From contig JAFGJI010000124.1 in NCBI GenBank assembly GCA_016929175.1, positions 1-15,882 of the forward strand: a stretch of DNA of 15,882 nucleotides, read 5' to 3'. The translations under genes were made by a program, and so were the position numbers. Source of the stretch: Thermoplasmatota archaeon. Its GTDB lineage: Archaea; Thermoplasmatota; Penumbrarchaeia; Penumbrarchaeales; Penumbrarchaeaceae. Below are positions 1 through 7,100 of this stretch, piece by piece (position 1 is the first letter of the stretch; each line of letters starts with the position of its first letter). The notes beneath the pieces were generated by a model. That model was not told the DNA's origin and did no database searches. It was given only the letters and a program-made list of their open reading frames with translations.

Positions 1-70
1 GAGTTCGGAGAACAGAAGGAGACCCCTTTCGGGGAAGGTGCTGCAAGTTGCATTGAATGGTGGCGAGAGA

Positions 71-1381
71 ATGGCTACATATGAGAACAAATATCTGACA
101 GGACCCTCCAAATTCCTGTTCCATCAGAGGTTGAAGATCACCATAGCACTTCATTATCTTCTTGAGGTTCTCAGGGGGAAGAGGAGCTTCGGCCAGTATA
201 TCCGATTCGTGAGAAAGGTCCTGATATTCTATAACAAGATCAAGTCCAACAAGGTTGTGAAGACCCGTAATGTATACAAGTTCCACATCTACTTCCCGGC
301 CTTCCCCTCACCGGCTTTCTACAAGGGGATGGAGAAGTTCATCGCGGAGTGCAGGAACCCCGAAGATATTCCCCCTACTTCGGTCCTTCTGTCGATGACG
401 AAAGCTTGCCCTTACAACTGCGAGCACTGCTATCAGAAGGTCGATGCGCTGAATGATATGCCCGTCGAAGTGATGAAGGAGGTGACGAGGAAGATCAAGG
501 ACCTTGGTGCTTCGTACTTCAACATCGAAGGAGGCGAGCCTCTCGTCCGTTTCGACAGGCTCCTTGAGATGCTCTCTGTTCTGGGGGATACGGAGGAGAT
601 CTGGGTCAATACCACCGGATTTTCCCTTACACCGAAGAAGGCTGATAAGATGAGGGATTCCGGTGTATTCGGGGTAATGGTATCCCTCCACCATCCGGAC
701 CCGGCGAAGCACGATGAGTTCGTGGGTCATGGTGGGGCCTTTGACATTGCGATCAAGGCGTTGAGGACCTTCAAGGAAGCTGGCATTTCGACCATGATCA
801 ACTGCACCGGAACCCAGGCTGTGGTCGAAGATGACGGGTTCGATCGGATAATGGATCTTGCCAAAGGCTCGGGATGCGCCATGGTGCAGCTCATCCACGA
901 GAAACCGGCCGGAGCCTGGATGGGAAAGGACGATACAATGGGCAAGAAGTATCTTTCGAGGCTGCATGAACTTCACCGAAAATATAACTCCAACAACGAG
1001 AAGACCGACTATCCGCCAGTATCGTCACAGGCCTTCGAATCACGGGTTGACGAGTTCGGATGCACCGCGGGGGCCATAGAAAGATTCTACGTGAATGCGA
1101 ACGGGGACGTTCAACCATGCGAGTTCGTCAATGTGAGCTTCGGTAATGTCCTCGAGGAGGAATTCGAGGATATTTACAGGAGGATGAGAAAGAGGTTCAT
1201 CGACCCCAGGACCAACTGGATCTGCTGTACGGAGCAAGAGAAGGTCGCGGAGGCTTTCAGATCTTCCGGCCAGAAGAACACTCCACTCTCGCAGAAAAGG
1301 TCTGCACCGATCATCCAGGGGTTCGATAGGGGGAAAAAGACACCGATATACGAGAGAATGGGACTCTACGAGAGGAAGTGA
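71..1381 (+). CDS. Radical SAM/SPASM-domain enzyme, substrate unknown
   Basis: This is a radical S-adenosylmethionine enzyme of about 436 residues. The cluster motif CPYNCEHC is at residues 113-120 (Cys113, Cys117, Cys120, the C-x3-C-x2-C pattern), and a GGEP SAM-binding motif follows at 154-157. The C-terminal part has a SPASM/twitch-like signature: Cys331, then NANGDVQPC ending at Cys350, a GNVLEEEFEDIY stretch, and a Cys385-Cys386 pair, so at least one auxiliary iron-sulfur cluster is likely. About 100 basic and aromatic residues precede the core and match no family I recognise. Proteins of this class usually modify peptides or small molecules by radical chemistry. The UbiA-type gene begins 7 bp after its stop, so I infer a shared transcript and a lipid or quinone substrate, but nothing proves this. 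I chose ATG 71, which has GGTGG at 59-63 seven bases upstream; an in-frame GTG at 38 would add 11 residues. A small CCCC-TTTC-GGGG hairpin lies at 23-34. Class is confident, substrate is not. Confidence 0.9.
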   Translation: MATYENKYLTGPSKFLFHQRLKITIALHYLLEVLRGKRSFGQYIRFVRKVLIFYNKIKSNKVVKTRNVYKFHIYFPAFPSPAFYKGMEKFIAECRNPEDIPPTSVLLSMTKACPYNCEHCYQKVDALNDMPVEVMKEVTRKIKDLGASYFNIEGGEPLVRFDRLLEMLSVLGDTEEIWVNTTGFSLTPKKADKMRDSGVFGVMVSLHHPDPAKHDEFVGHGGAFDIAIKALRTFKEAGISTMINCTGTQAVVEDDGFDRIMDLAKGSGCAMVQLIHEKPAGAWMGKDDTMGKKYLSRLHELHRKYNSNNEKTDYPPVSSQAFESRVDEFGCTAGAIERFYVNANGDVQPCEFVNVSFGNVLEEEFEDIYRRMRKRFIDPRTNWICCTEQEKVAEAFRSSGQKNTPLSQKRSAPIIQGFDRGKKTPIYERMGLYERK

Positions 1382-1388
1382 TGCGGAA

Positions 1389-2339
1389 ATGATGGATTTC
1401 CTCAAGGCCTACCTCAGGTCTACGAGACCGTATACTTTCTTCATTACGGGAACCGCAGGCCTTTGCGGTATAATGGTCGTGGGCGGGGACGCGGATCTTA
1501 CAAGGGTGATCGTTTCCCTGTTCCTGCTCTTTTCGGCCTACGGCGTAAACCAGGTCGTCAATGATCTGATGGGAACCAGGGAGGACCGGATGAACAAGGT
1601 TTCCAGACCGTCCGTTACCGGAGAGCTTGACAGGAGGAAGGCATGGATGATGACGGGTCTCCTATTCGTCGTGGGAGGTGTCATCACCTCATTCCTGAAC
1701 CCATATGCTCTGATGGTCTATGTGGCGGGATATGCTTTCAATGTCATCTACGAGGAGCTCAAGGGAATCCCGCTTATCGGAAACCTCTGGTTCGGTGCGA
1801 TGATCTCCCTTGCCCCTATTTATGGTGCAATGACGACCGGAGATCTTTCTCCATCGGATGTTCTGAAGGAGGAGGGGCTCCTTTTTCTGGTACTCCTGAT
1901 AGCTGTCCTTCAATCCAACATGTGCTATTTCACCTATTTCAAGGACGCACGGGGGGACGCGAAAGCTGGCAAGAGAACGCTGGTGGTCCTGCTGGGACCG
2001 GCGAGGGCCAGGTATATAAATTTCATCATCTTCCCGATACCCTTCGTGCTGATATCGGTCCTCGTCCTTACCGATGTCCTGAGGAACGGACCCGGGCCGG
2101 TCTCCATACTTTTTCTGGCACTGTCCTTCATCCTGTACCTCATTCTCTCGGTGAGATTGATGAAGGACCCGACATCCAGGAGAGGACCTCTTGAATTGGA
2201 CTTTCAGGGAGCCGTTCTGTTCCAGAACGGCCTTATCGCAATGTACCATCCTGTACTGGGAACGATACTTGGGATCGTCTCCTTCATAATAATCATGCTC
2301 ATTTTCAGGATAATGTACCGTCGGGGTTTCTACGGCTGA
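1389..2339 (+). CDS. UbiA-family membrane prenyltransferase
   Basis: This is an integral membrane prenyltransferase of 316 residues, the usual size for the UbiA superfamily, with about eight or nine hydrophobic segments. UbiA enzymes move a polyprenyl chain from its diphosphate to an acceptor using Mg2+ held by two aspartate motifs. The first motif region is NDLMGTRED (residues 58-66) followed by the typical RP at 73-74. The canonical NDxxDxxxD has Asp where this protein has Gly62, so one expected metal ligand is missing. The second motif is intact as DARGD (186-190), followed by AGKRTL. In archaea the family includes digeranylgeranylglyceryl phosphate synthase for membrane lipids as well as quinone and heme enzymes; I cannot choose among them by eye. 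It follows the radical SAM gene by 7 bp and is probably co-transcribed. Its stop lies only 4 bp from the convergent stop of the next gene. ATG codons at 1389 and 1392 are both possible starts; AGAGGAAG at 1371-1378 could serve as ribosome site. Confidence 0.9.
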   Translation: MMDFLKAYLRSTRPYTFFITGTAGLCGIMVVGGDADLTRVIVSLFLLFSAYGVNQVVNDLMGTREDRMNKVSRPSVTGELDRRKAWMMTGLLFVVGGVITSFLNPYALMVYVAGYAFNVIYEELKGIPLIGNLWFGAMISLAPIYGAMTTGDLSPSDVLKEEGLLFLVLLIAVLQSNMCYFTYFKDARGDAKAGKRTLVVLLGPARARYINFIIFPIPFVLISVLVLTDVLRNGPGPVSILFLALSFILYLILSVRLMKDPTSRRGPLELDFQGAVLFQNGLIAMYHPVLGTILGIVSFIIIMLIFRIMYRRGFYG

Positions 2340-2343
2340 AATA

Positions 2344-2736
2344 TCAATCCCGAACGAACCTCAGGGATTCAATGAACAGAACGGCGAAGACCATATCGAC
2401 CGCGGCAAAGACAAGGAAGGGCCATTCGACGAAATCGGCCCCCCGGGTGACGAGGTAGTACAGCACCACTGCGGCGTATCCTATCTTCATGCACACGGAG
2501 TATATGACCATCCTGAAGCTGCCCTTGGGTTTGAGGAATATTAAAAAGAGCAGAACGCCAAAGAGGAATATGAACATGGCTGAAGCGGAAAGGTACGCAG
2601 GATTGGATGGTATCGGTATGTCGAACATCTCCATCAGCGGTTTCCAGAAGAACAGGAAGCAAAGCCCAAGGATAAGGTCGTACAGAGCAGCGACCAGATA
2701 CAGGCCTCGATAGTAGCCTCTCTTCATCTCGAACAT
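2344..2736 (-). CDS. Four-helix integral membrane protein, function unknown
   Basis: I do not recognise this 130-residue protein. It has four hydrophobic stretches at about residues 11-30, 47-67, 74-94 and 104-121, short loops, and a basic N-terminus (MFEMKRGYYRG), so it is a small polytopic membrane protein with both ends probably in the cytoplasm. A few acidic residues lie within or near the helices (Asp after AALY, Asp in AAVDMVF), which might matter for transport or folding, but no family motif is visible. I placed the start at ATG 2736 because a TATA-like element is centred about 27 bp upstream, which fits a leaderless transcript beginning on that codon. A TTG at 2742 would add two residues, and ATG 2727 is a further alternative. 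It converges with the prenyltransferase gene, 4 bp between stops, and lies downstream of the PKD gene but behind its own promoter and a T-tract terminator. Confidence 0.75.
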   Translation of the reverse strand: MFEMKRGYYRGLYLVAALYDLILGLCFLFFWKPLMEMFDIPIPSNPAYLSASAMFIFLFGVLLFLIFLKPKGSFRMVIYSVCMKIGYAAVVLYYLVTRGADFVEWPFLVFAAVDMVFAVLFIESLRFVRD

Positions 2737-2756
2737 GAACAATATATGGATATGAT

Positions 2757-2770
2757 ATCTAAATAAACCT
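2757..2770 (-). promoter_or_regulatory. TATA-like promoter element for the small membrane protein
   Basis: On the minus strand TTTATTTA (2760-2767) sits in an AT-rich stretch, preceded by purines (AAAGG) as a BRE would be. Its centre is about 27 bp from ATG 2736, the distance expected if transcription starts at or next to the start codon. No Shine-Dalgarno site precedes that ATG. Confidence 0.5.
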
Positions 2771-2804
2771 TTTGAATTGATACCCCAAGCCCGACGCTCC
2801 GGCT

Positions 2805-2812
2805 AAAAAAAA
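2805..2812 (-). terminator. Oligo-T terminator after the PKD gene
   Basis: Eight consecutive A on the plus strand give eight T in the direction of the PKD gene, starting 28 bp after its stop. Archaeal RNA polymerase commonly terminates at such T tracts without needing a strong hairpin. It separates the PKD operon from the downstream small membrane gene. Confidence 0.55.
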
Positions 2813-2839
2813 TTTCTACAAAAGCCAGATGTCCTGGAA

Positions 2840-5800
2840 TTATAAATCCACCGGAACTTCTACGGCCATGTACTGGACCTCGTACCTCTGGGTCCTGTAT
2901 CTCCTGTCAGATCTCAGAAGCCCTGCCCCCACCATCATATTGATATGATAGTTAATCGTCGAAACATGGACCCCGAGCGAGCGCGCTATCTCCTTCTGGC
3001 TCATACCTGGATTCAATGCAAGGAACTCGAGTATCATCGACTGTATATCCCTGTGTCCGCCTGCATCCACCCTCATTCCGAAGGGATAGAACCTCTTCAG
3101 ACTTCCCTCCGTGACGGACCTTATGAACTCCCTCTGCTCGAGCACCTTCAGGTGATAGGTAAGGGTTCCGTTGTTGAGCCCGAGCATACCTTTGATATGG
3201 GAAAAGTAATCACCCGGGTTCATAATGATATATTGGTAGATGCGGCCGCGCTCGAAATTATCCAGCACCTCGTCGCGCTTGATCCGGCTGAAAAGGGGGA
3301 TGAACAGGAGGAAGAACCTCCACCTGCCGATATCGGTGCTCATCGCAAATGCGAAACCTCCCCCGATGAGCAGCACCGCCGAACCGGAGATCATCCCTGC
3401 AGGGGACCTTGCGAAGGCCACAACCGCATTGACATCCTTCTCGTTCTGCACTATCAATGTGATGGTCTGCTCCTCTAAGAGGCCCAACCTTTTGATACTG
3501 CATCTGATCTCATGCTGGCCTACCTCAAGCGGTGCGGACAGGGTCAGCTCGAAATTACCGTTCCTGTCCGGGAAGACCCTGAACATATCCTTGCCAAGAA
3601 ATATACTGACCATTACGATCCCTGTTTCATGCTCCACCATCGGTCTGCTGAAGACATATATCACCTGGCCCGAGATCATTATGTGGTCTCCAGGTTCGCA
3701 CCTTTCCGGCTCGACACCGACGGTGACCGAGATGCTCTCGAGAGCAGACTCCAGAACCCTGAGCAGGATCTCGTCCATGGAGATCAGGCCTTCCGGGTCC
3801 ATGACCTTGAGGATGACCTTGTGGCTGCCCGCAACATCGAAGACCAGTTCGATGACCCGCCCGTAGATCAACGATCCGTTCGGCAGACTCCACTCAAAGC
3901 TCAGGTTCATGAGGTCCGAGGGGGTATCATTGGACCCGCTGGCATCAAGGATGATCCCTTTCCCCACCACCGTCTCGTTGTCGGGACCAGCATCCGCAAG
4001 CGGTCCCACGTTCTCGACCGTCACGGTCCAGAACAACTTCGAGGTTGCCCCGTCATTGTCCGTTACCTCGAGCATGATGGTGTATTCCCCGGAAGAGTGG
4101 AAGGAGTGCATGATCATACTACCTTCCCTTTTCCCGCCGTCCTGGAACGACCACAGGAACGATCGTATCTCCCCGTCCGGGTCCGTTGATGATCCAGCAT
4201 CCAGAATGAACACCTCATCCTCGACGACCTCATCGAAGCCCTCGATGAAGGGCTCCGGGGCCAGATTCTCCACTGTCACGCGGATCCGGTCGATCGTTTT
4301 TTCCCCATCGTCATCCGTTACGGTCAACGTGACATCGTAGGTTCCTCTGTCCTTGTAGGTGTGATAGACGACCTTCCCCTCGCCCTCCTCTCCGTCGCCA
4401 AAATCCCAGCTGTATCTAAGGAGGGAGAGGTCGGAAGGAGTGTCCCTGGAGCCGGATGCATCGAACTTGATGTTGCTGGTGGTGAAGGTTCCGCCTTCAC
4501 CTGCATCGGCAACGGGAGGGAGATTACTGACGATGATGTCGATCACGGTGGAGGAAGTGTCAGCATCGTCGTCCGTTACGATGAGGGTGACCGTCCTCTC
4601 CCCATTCGTTGTATAGGAGATGGATATGTTCCTTCCCTGTATCATGTCACCATCTCCCGACCTCCAGAGGAAGGTCAGCCCGTCAAGGTCCGAGATGCTG
4701 TCGCTGGCGCCTCCCTCGAGGTCTATTATTTCATCCTCGGCCACCTCGATGATTCCGTCAATGACACTGATCTCATCGCCGTCCACCCAGGCTCTTTCTA
4801 TCCACGACAGGGGCTTGACGTTGACGATCTCGATCTCCTTCATGGTGTTCCCCATGCAGCCCTCGTCGTCCCTGGCCCAAAGCTGGACCGAATATATGCC
4901 GGAGAAGGGATAGGAGTGAACGAGAAGGGGCTGTCGCGACCATTCTGTCACCATTCCGTCCCCCGTATCCCACATATATTCCATGAGTTCGAGGTCGTGT
5001 GAGCTGTCCCTGGTGGAACTGGCATCGAAGCATATCGCCTCATCCTCCGAAAATAGGCTCACCTCCGGAAGTATCACCGCTATCGGGGGCCTTTGGGAGA
5101 CGTTGATGGTGAAGGAGCTGTTCCTTGAAGCACCGTGCTGGTCGGTGACCTTAAGCGTTGCTGTAAAGGAACCTGCATCGCCGAACCGATGCTCCGCCAT
5201 GGTAAGGTTCAGGCCCGATGAGGTGTCCGGATTCGTCGTGTTGGAAAAGGGGTCATTGAAATCCCAGGTAAAGGTGAGACCCGCATCCAGGTCCCTCTGC
5301 GTGTCCGAAGACGGGGTGCCGTCGAATAACACGCTGTCCCCTTCCTCGATATCCGCACCGAAGATGTCCTCGACGTAGTATCCCCTTATCGAGGCACTCG
5401 GATAGAAGTTGACAAGGATCTCCCGGCTCCCTTGATTGTTCTCGGAATTGGTCTCGTTGTCCGGATCGTGCGGTATTATATAGGCGAATATCTCGTGCTC
5501 CTCCCCGATGATCCCGTTCGTGTCCCATGATGACCTGGCTATATCGTAGTTCAACGCCTTGACGTCGACGGTGTCCCTGCCTATGAAGGTCCCTGACTCC
5601 CTTGGACCGTCGTAGAATTCAACCTCGGCGGACCCCTCCTCGAGCCCGAGGTTGAAGACAGTGAGATTGATGAGAACGGTGTCCCCCTCGTTCGGTACTT
5701 CCACGGAGACATCCATGGTTGTCTGCTGGTTCTTGTACCTGTCAGCATCGTAAGTATCTGGATACTGGAGGACCCCCGGTCCGATCACCATAGGGTCGAC

Positions 5801-5950
5801 CTGTACGCTCCAGATCGTGAGATCATGCCTTCCTATCCTGGTACCCTCTCCCTCTGCTCCTTCTATGCATATCGATGGAAGCAGTGCCAGCATTGAAAGG
5901 ATGGCGAGGAACTGCACCGGTCCTTTCCAAAGGCCTTTTTTCTTTGTCAT
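2840..5950 (-). CDS. PKD-repeat membrane protein with cytoplasmic tandem winged-helix domains
   Basis: This 1036-residue protein probably couples an extracellular multidomain ectodomain to a DNA-binding module. In order: signal peptide (about 1-34, KKK n-region, hydrophobic core LAILSMLALLP); CARDB-like beta-sandwich (about 80-185); six PKD-type domains (about 186-735), clearest in repeat 4 with YSWDFGDGEE and GTYDVTLTVTDDDG, more degenerate in repeats 3, 5 and 6; a further Ig-like domain (736-838); a hydrophobic segment (849-870); a shorter one (877-887); then two winged helices. Helix-turn-helix 1 contains LNNGTLTYHLKVLE (925-938), and helix-turn-helix 2 contains SQKEIARSLGVHVSTINYH, ending near residue 1002. 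The regulator at 9611 has the same pair. Start at ATG 5950 rather than 5974: AAGGAG lies 5 bases upstream and the shorter N-terminus is a standard signal peptide. It follows the FN3-like gene by 36 bp and is probably in one operon with it. DNA binding is inferred from fold resemblance; the ligand is unknown. It could also act mainly as an adhesin. Confidence 0.88.
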   Translation of the reverse strand: MTKKKGLWKGPVQFLAILSMLALLPSICIEGAEGEGTRIGRHDLTIWSVQVDPMVIGPGVLQYPDTYDADRYKNQQTTMDVSVEVPNEGDTVLINLTVFNLGLEEGSAEVEFYDGPRESGTFIGRDTVDVKALNYDIARSSWDTNGIIGEEHEIFAYIIPHDPDNETNSENNQGSREILVNFYPSASIRGYYVEDIFGADIEEGDSVLFDGTPSSDTQRDLDAGLTFTWDFNDPFSNTTNPDTSSGLNLTMAEHRFGDAGSFTATLKVTDQHGASRNSSFTINVSQRPPIAVILPEVSLFSEDEAICFDASSTRDSSHDLELMEYMWDTGDGMVTEWSRQPLLVHSYPFSGIYSVQLWARDDEGCMGNTMKEIEIVNVKPLSWIERAWVDGDEISVIDGIIEVAEDEIIDLEGGASDSISDLDGLTFLWRSGDGDMIQGRNISISYTTNGERTVTLIVTDDDADTSSTVIDIIVSNLPPVADAGEGGTFTTSNIKFDASGSRDTPSDLSLLRYSWDFGDGEEGEGKVVYHTYKDRGTYDVTLTVTDDDGEKTIDRIRVTVENLAPEPFIEGFDEVVEDEVFILDAGSSTDPDGEIRSFLWSFQDGGKREGSMIMHSFHSSGEYTIMLEVTDNDGATSKLFWTVTVENVGPLADAGPDNETVVGKGIILDASGSNDTPSDLMNLSFEWSLPNGSLIYGRVIELVFDVAGSHKVILKVMDPEGLISMDEILLRVLESALESISVTVGVEPERCEPGDHIMISGQVIYVFSRPMVEHETGIVMVSIFLGKDMFRVFPDRNGNFELTLSAPLEVGQHEIRCSIKRLGLLEEQTITLIVQNEKDVNAVVAFARSPAGMISGSAVLLIGGGFAFAMSTDIGRWRFFLLFIPLFSRIKRDEVLDNFERGRIYQYIIMNPGDYFSHIKGMLGLNNGTLTYHLKVLEQREFIRSVTEGSLKRFYPFGMRVDAGGHRDIQSMILEFLALNPGMSQKEIARSLGVHVSTINYHINMMVGAGLLRSDRRYRTQRYEVQYMAVEVPVDL

Positions 5951-5955
5951 CTCTT

Positions 5956-5961
5956 CTCCTT
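5956..5961 (-). promoter_or_regulatory. Shine-Dalgarno site that sets the PKD gene start
   Basis: AAGGAG on the minus strand is separated by five bases (AAGAG) from ATG 5950. The longer in-frame ATG at 5974 has only a weak GATGAG before it. The site lies just after the stop of the upstream gene at 5987, consistent with internal initiation on a two-gene mRNA. Confidence 0.65.
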
Positions 5962-5986
5962 GAGTTGAATTCATCTCATCGGTTCT

Positions 5987-7027
5987 TTAAACCATCGGAA
6001 GAACATAGGTGAAAGCGTCGGCCGCAAGGGGATACTCCTCAACATTTCCGTGGATGTCGGCAGCCCTGCACCTGAACTCATAGAGGCCGGGTTCACCTAT
6101 CTCGAACATTGCATCGTTGCTTGACGTGTTCTTCATCCAATCGGTCCATTCGGTCGCATCGGGCATAAACGGGGGTTTAAAGGGCGCCTCCGGGATGTAG
6201 ACGAGATCGCTCTCAAGGTAAACCCTCCGGTACTGGACGTCGAACCGGATATCATCCGATCCCTTGGGGTCGAACCCCTCCCATCTTATCATGATGGAGC
6301 CGTATTTCCAGTATCTCAGGTCATTCATATCGGTTCTCGGGTCTCCAATTAACTGTCGATAATTTGGATGGACCAGGATGAATGGGTCTTCATTCATCGT
6401 CTTCACCAGGGGCTCCGGGAGCGCTATGGGAGATAAAGGAAGCACTCTTGATATCGGGTTGGTGTCATCGGGGAACCTTCCCTGGATCCTTTCGACAGCT
6501 TCCTCCCTGATCTCATGACCGAACAGGATCGCTTTGTATATCATGGCGGGGATCTCGACAATGATCGTTCTCGCATCACCAGCCACGGACCAATCCTCGG
6601 TGTTCCCGTTCTTATCGACACCCCTGACCCTGAAAGCAAAATATGAACCGTGATAAACGTGCACCCTCGTCGAGGTCTCGGTCGTTCCCATCAGCAGGTC
6701 ATGCCATTCGTGTCTGGCAGGCAAGGAAGGAACACCTCTATCATAACAGTTCGAGGGATAGGTCAGGTACTGGACATCGAAATGGTCCAGGCCCACACCG
6801 CCAGGGTCGTCCTCTCCTTCCCATTGGATCGCGAAAGAGGTTCCTCCTATATCGTAGAGCGGCGGAACGAGGAAGTAGAGGGGGGCGCTCATCGAAGTTG
6901 TCGGGGGATAGATATCTTCTTCATCTTTATTGAAGGGCCCATTGTCGCCCATCTCATGGAGGATCAGACCGGTCATGGGGGCGGCAGCCATCAGGATCAC
7001 GGTGACGATCATGGGTCCAAGCTTCAT
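5987..7027 (-). CDS. Secreted or N-terminally anchored protein with two FN3-like domains
   Basis: This 346-residue protein starts with a hydrophobic segment (about 5-24) that is a signal peptide or membrane anchor. It then carries two copies of one beta-sandwich domain, about 51-156 and 238-343. Matching landmarks are IQWEGEDDPGG and IRWEGFDPKG; FDVQY at 83-87 and 262-266; EWHDLL at 107-112 and EWTDWM at 293-298; and FRVRGVDKNGNTEDW against FRCRAADIHGNVEEY. The last motif is typical of FN3-like domains in archaeal and bacterial surface proteins. The 80-residue linker (157-237) contains helix-like and proline-rich sequence I cannot assign. It is the first gene of an operon with the PKD/winged-helix protein, so it might be that protein's extracellular partner; this is inference. 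ATG 7027 has GGTGAG three bases upstream, partly inside a small hairpin. The stop is 36 bp from the next start. No catalytic motif was seen. Confidence 0.82.
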   Translation of the reverse strand: MKLGPMIVTVILMAAAPMTGLILHEMGDNGPFNKDEEDIYPPTTSMSAPLYFLVPPLYDIGGTSFAIQWEGEDDPGGVGLDHFDVQYLTYPSNCYDRGVPSLPARHEWHDLLMGTTETSTRVHVYHGSYFAFRVRGVDKNGNTEDWSVAGDARTIIVEIPAMIYKAILFGHEIREEAVERIQGRFPDDTNPISRVLPLSPIALPEPLVKTMNEDPFILVHPNYRQLIGDPRTDMNDLRYWKYGSIMIRWEGFDPKGSDDIRFDVQYRRVYLESDLVYIPEAPFKPPFMPDATEWTDWMKNTSSNDAMFEIGEPGLYEFRCRAADIHGNVEEYPLAADAFTYVLPMV

Positions 7028-7030
7028 CTT

Positions 7031-7054
7031 CTCACCGGGTGAAAAATGACCCGG
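7031..7054 (-). promoter_or_regulatory. 5' UTR hairpin overlapping the ribosome binding site
   Basis: On the minus strand CCGGGT and ACCCGG form a perfect 6-bp inverted repeat (7035-7040 and 7049-7054) around an 8-base loop. The last two bases of the stem are the GG of the GGTGAG Shine-Dalgarno site (7031-7036), three bases from ATG 7027. Folding would partly hide the site. Confidence 0.4.
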
Positions 7055-7087
7055 AGCTTATTAATGGAGATTTGAATGCTTCCAAAA

Positions 7088-7098
7088 GTATATTTAAG
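7088..7098 (-). promoter_or_regulatory. TATA-like element for the FN3-like/PKD operon
   Basis: TTAAATATA on the minus strand (7089-7097) lies directly after the stop of the hydrolase gene and about 66 bp before ATG 7027. A start site about 26 bp on, near 7067, would give a leader of roughly 40 nt that holds the hairpin and Shine-Dalgarno site. A weaker TTAATAA lies nearer, at about 7058-7064. Confidence 0.45.
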
Positions 7099-7100
7099 GT

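Noticed and set aside
23..34. CCCC-TTTC-GGGG hairpin at the window edge as a terminator
   Set aside because: It has only four base pairs and no T tract, and what lies upstream is cut off, so no role can be assigned.
308..976. A 222-codon minus-strand frame
   Set aside because: It is antisense to the radical SAM gene, whose Cys motifs and SPASM signature prove the plus-strand frame; no start signal is present.
3512..4189. Plus-strand frames of 225 and 213 codons across the PKD gene (3512-4189 and 4361-5002)
   Set aside because: Both are antisense to clearly recognisable PKD repeats and have no promoter or homologous look.
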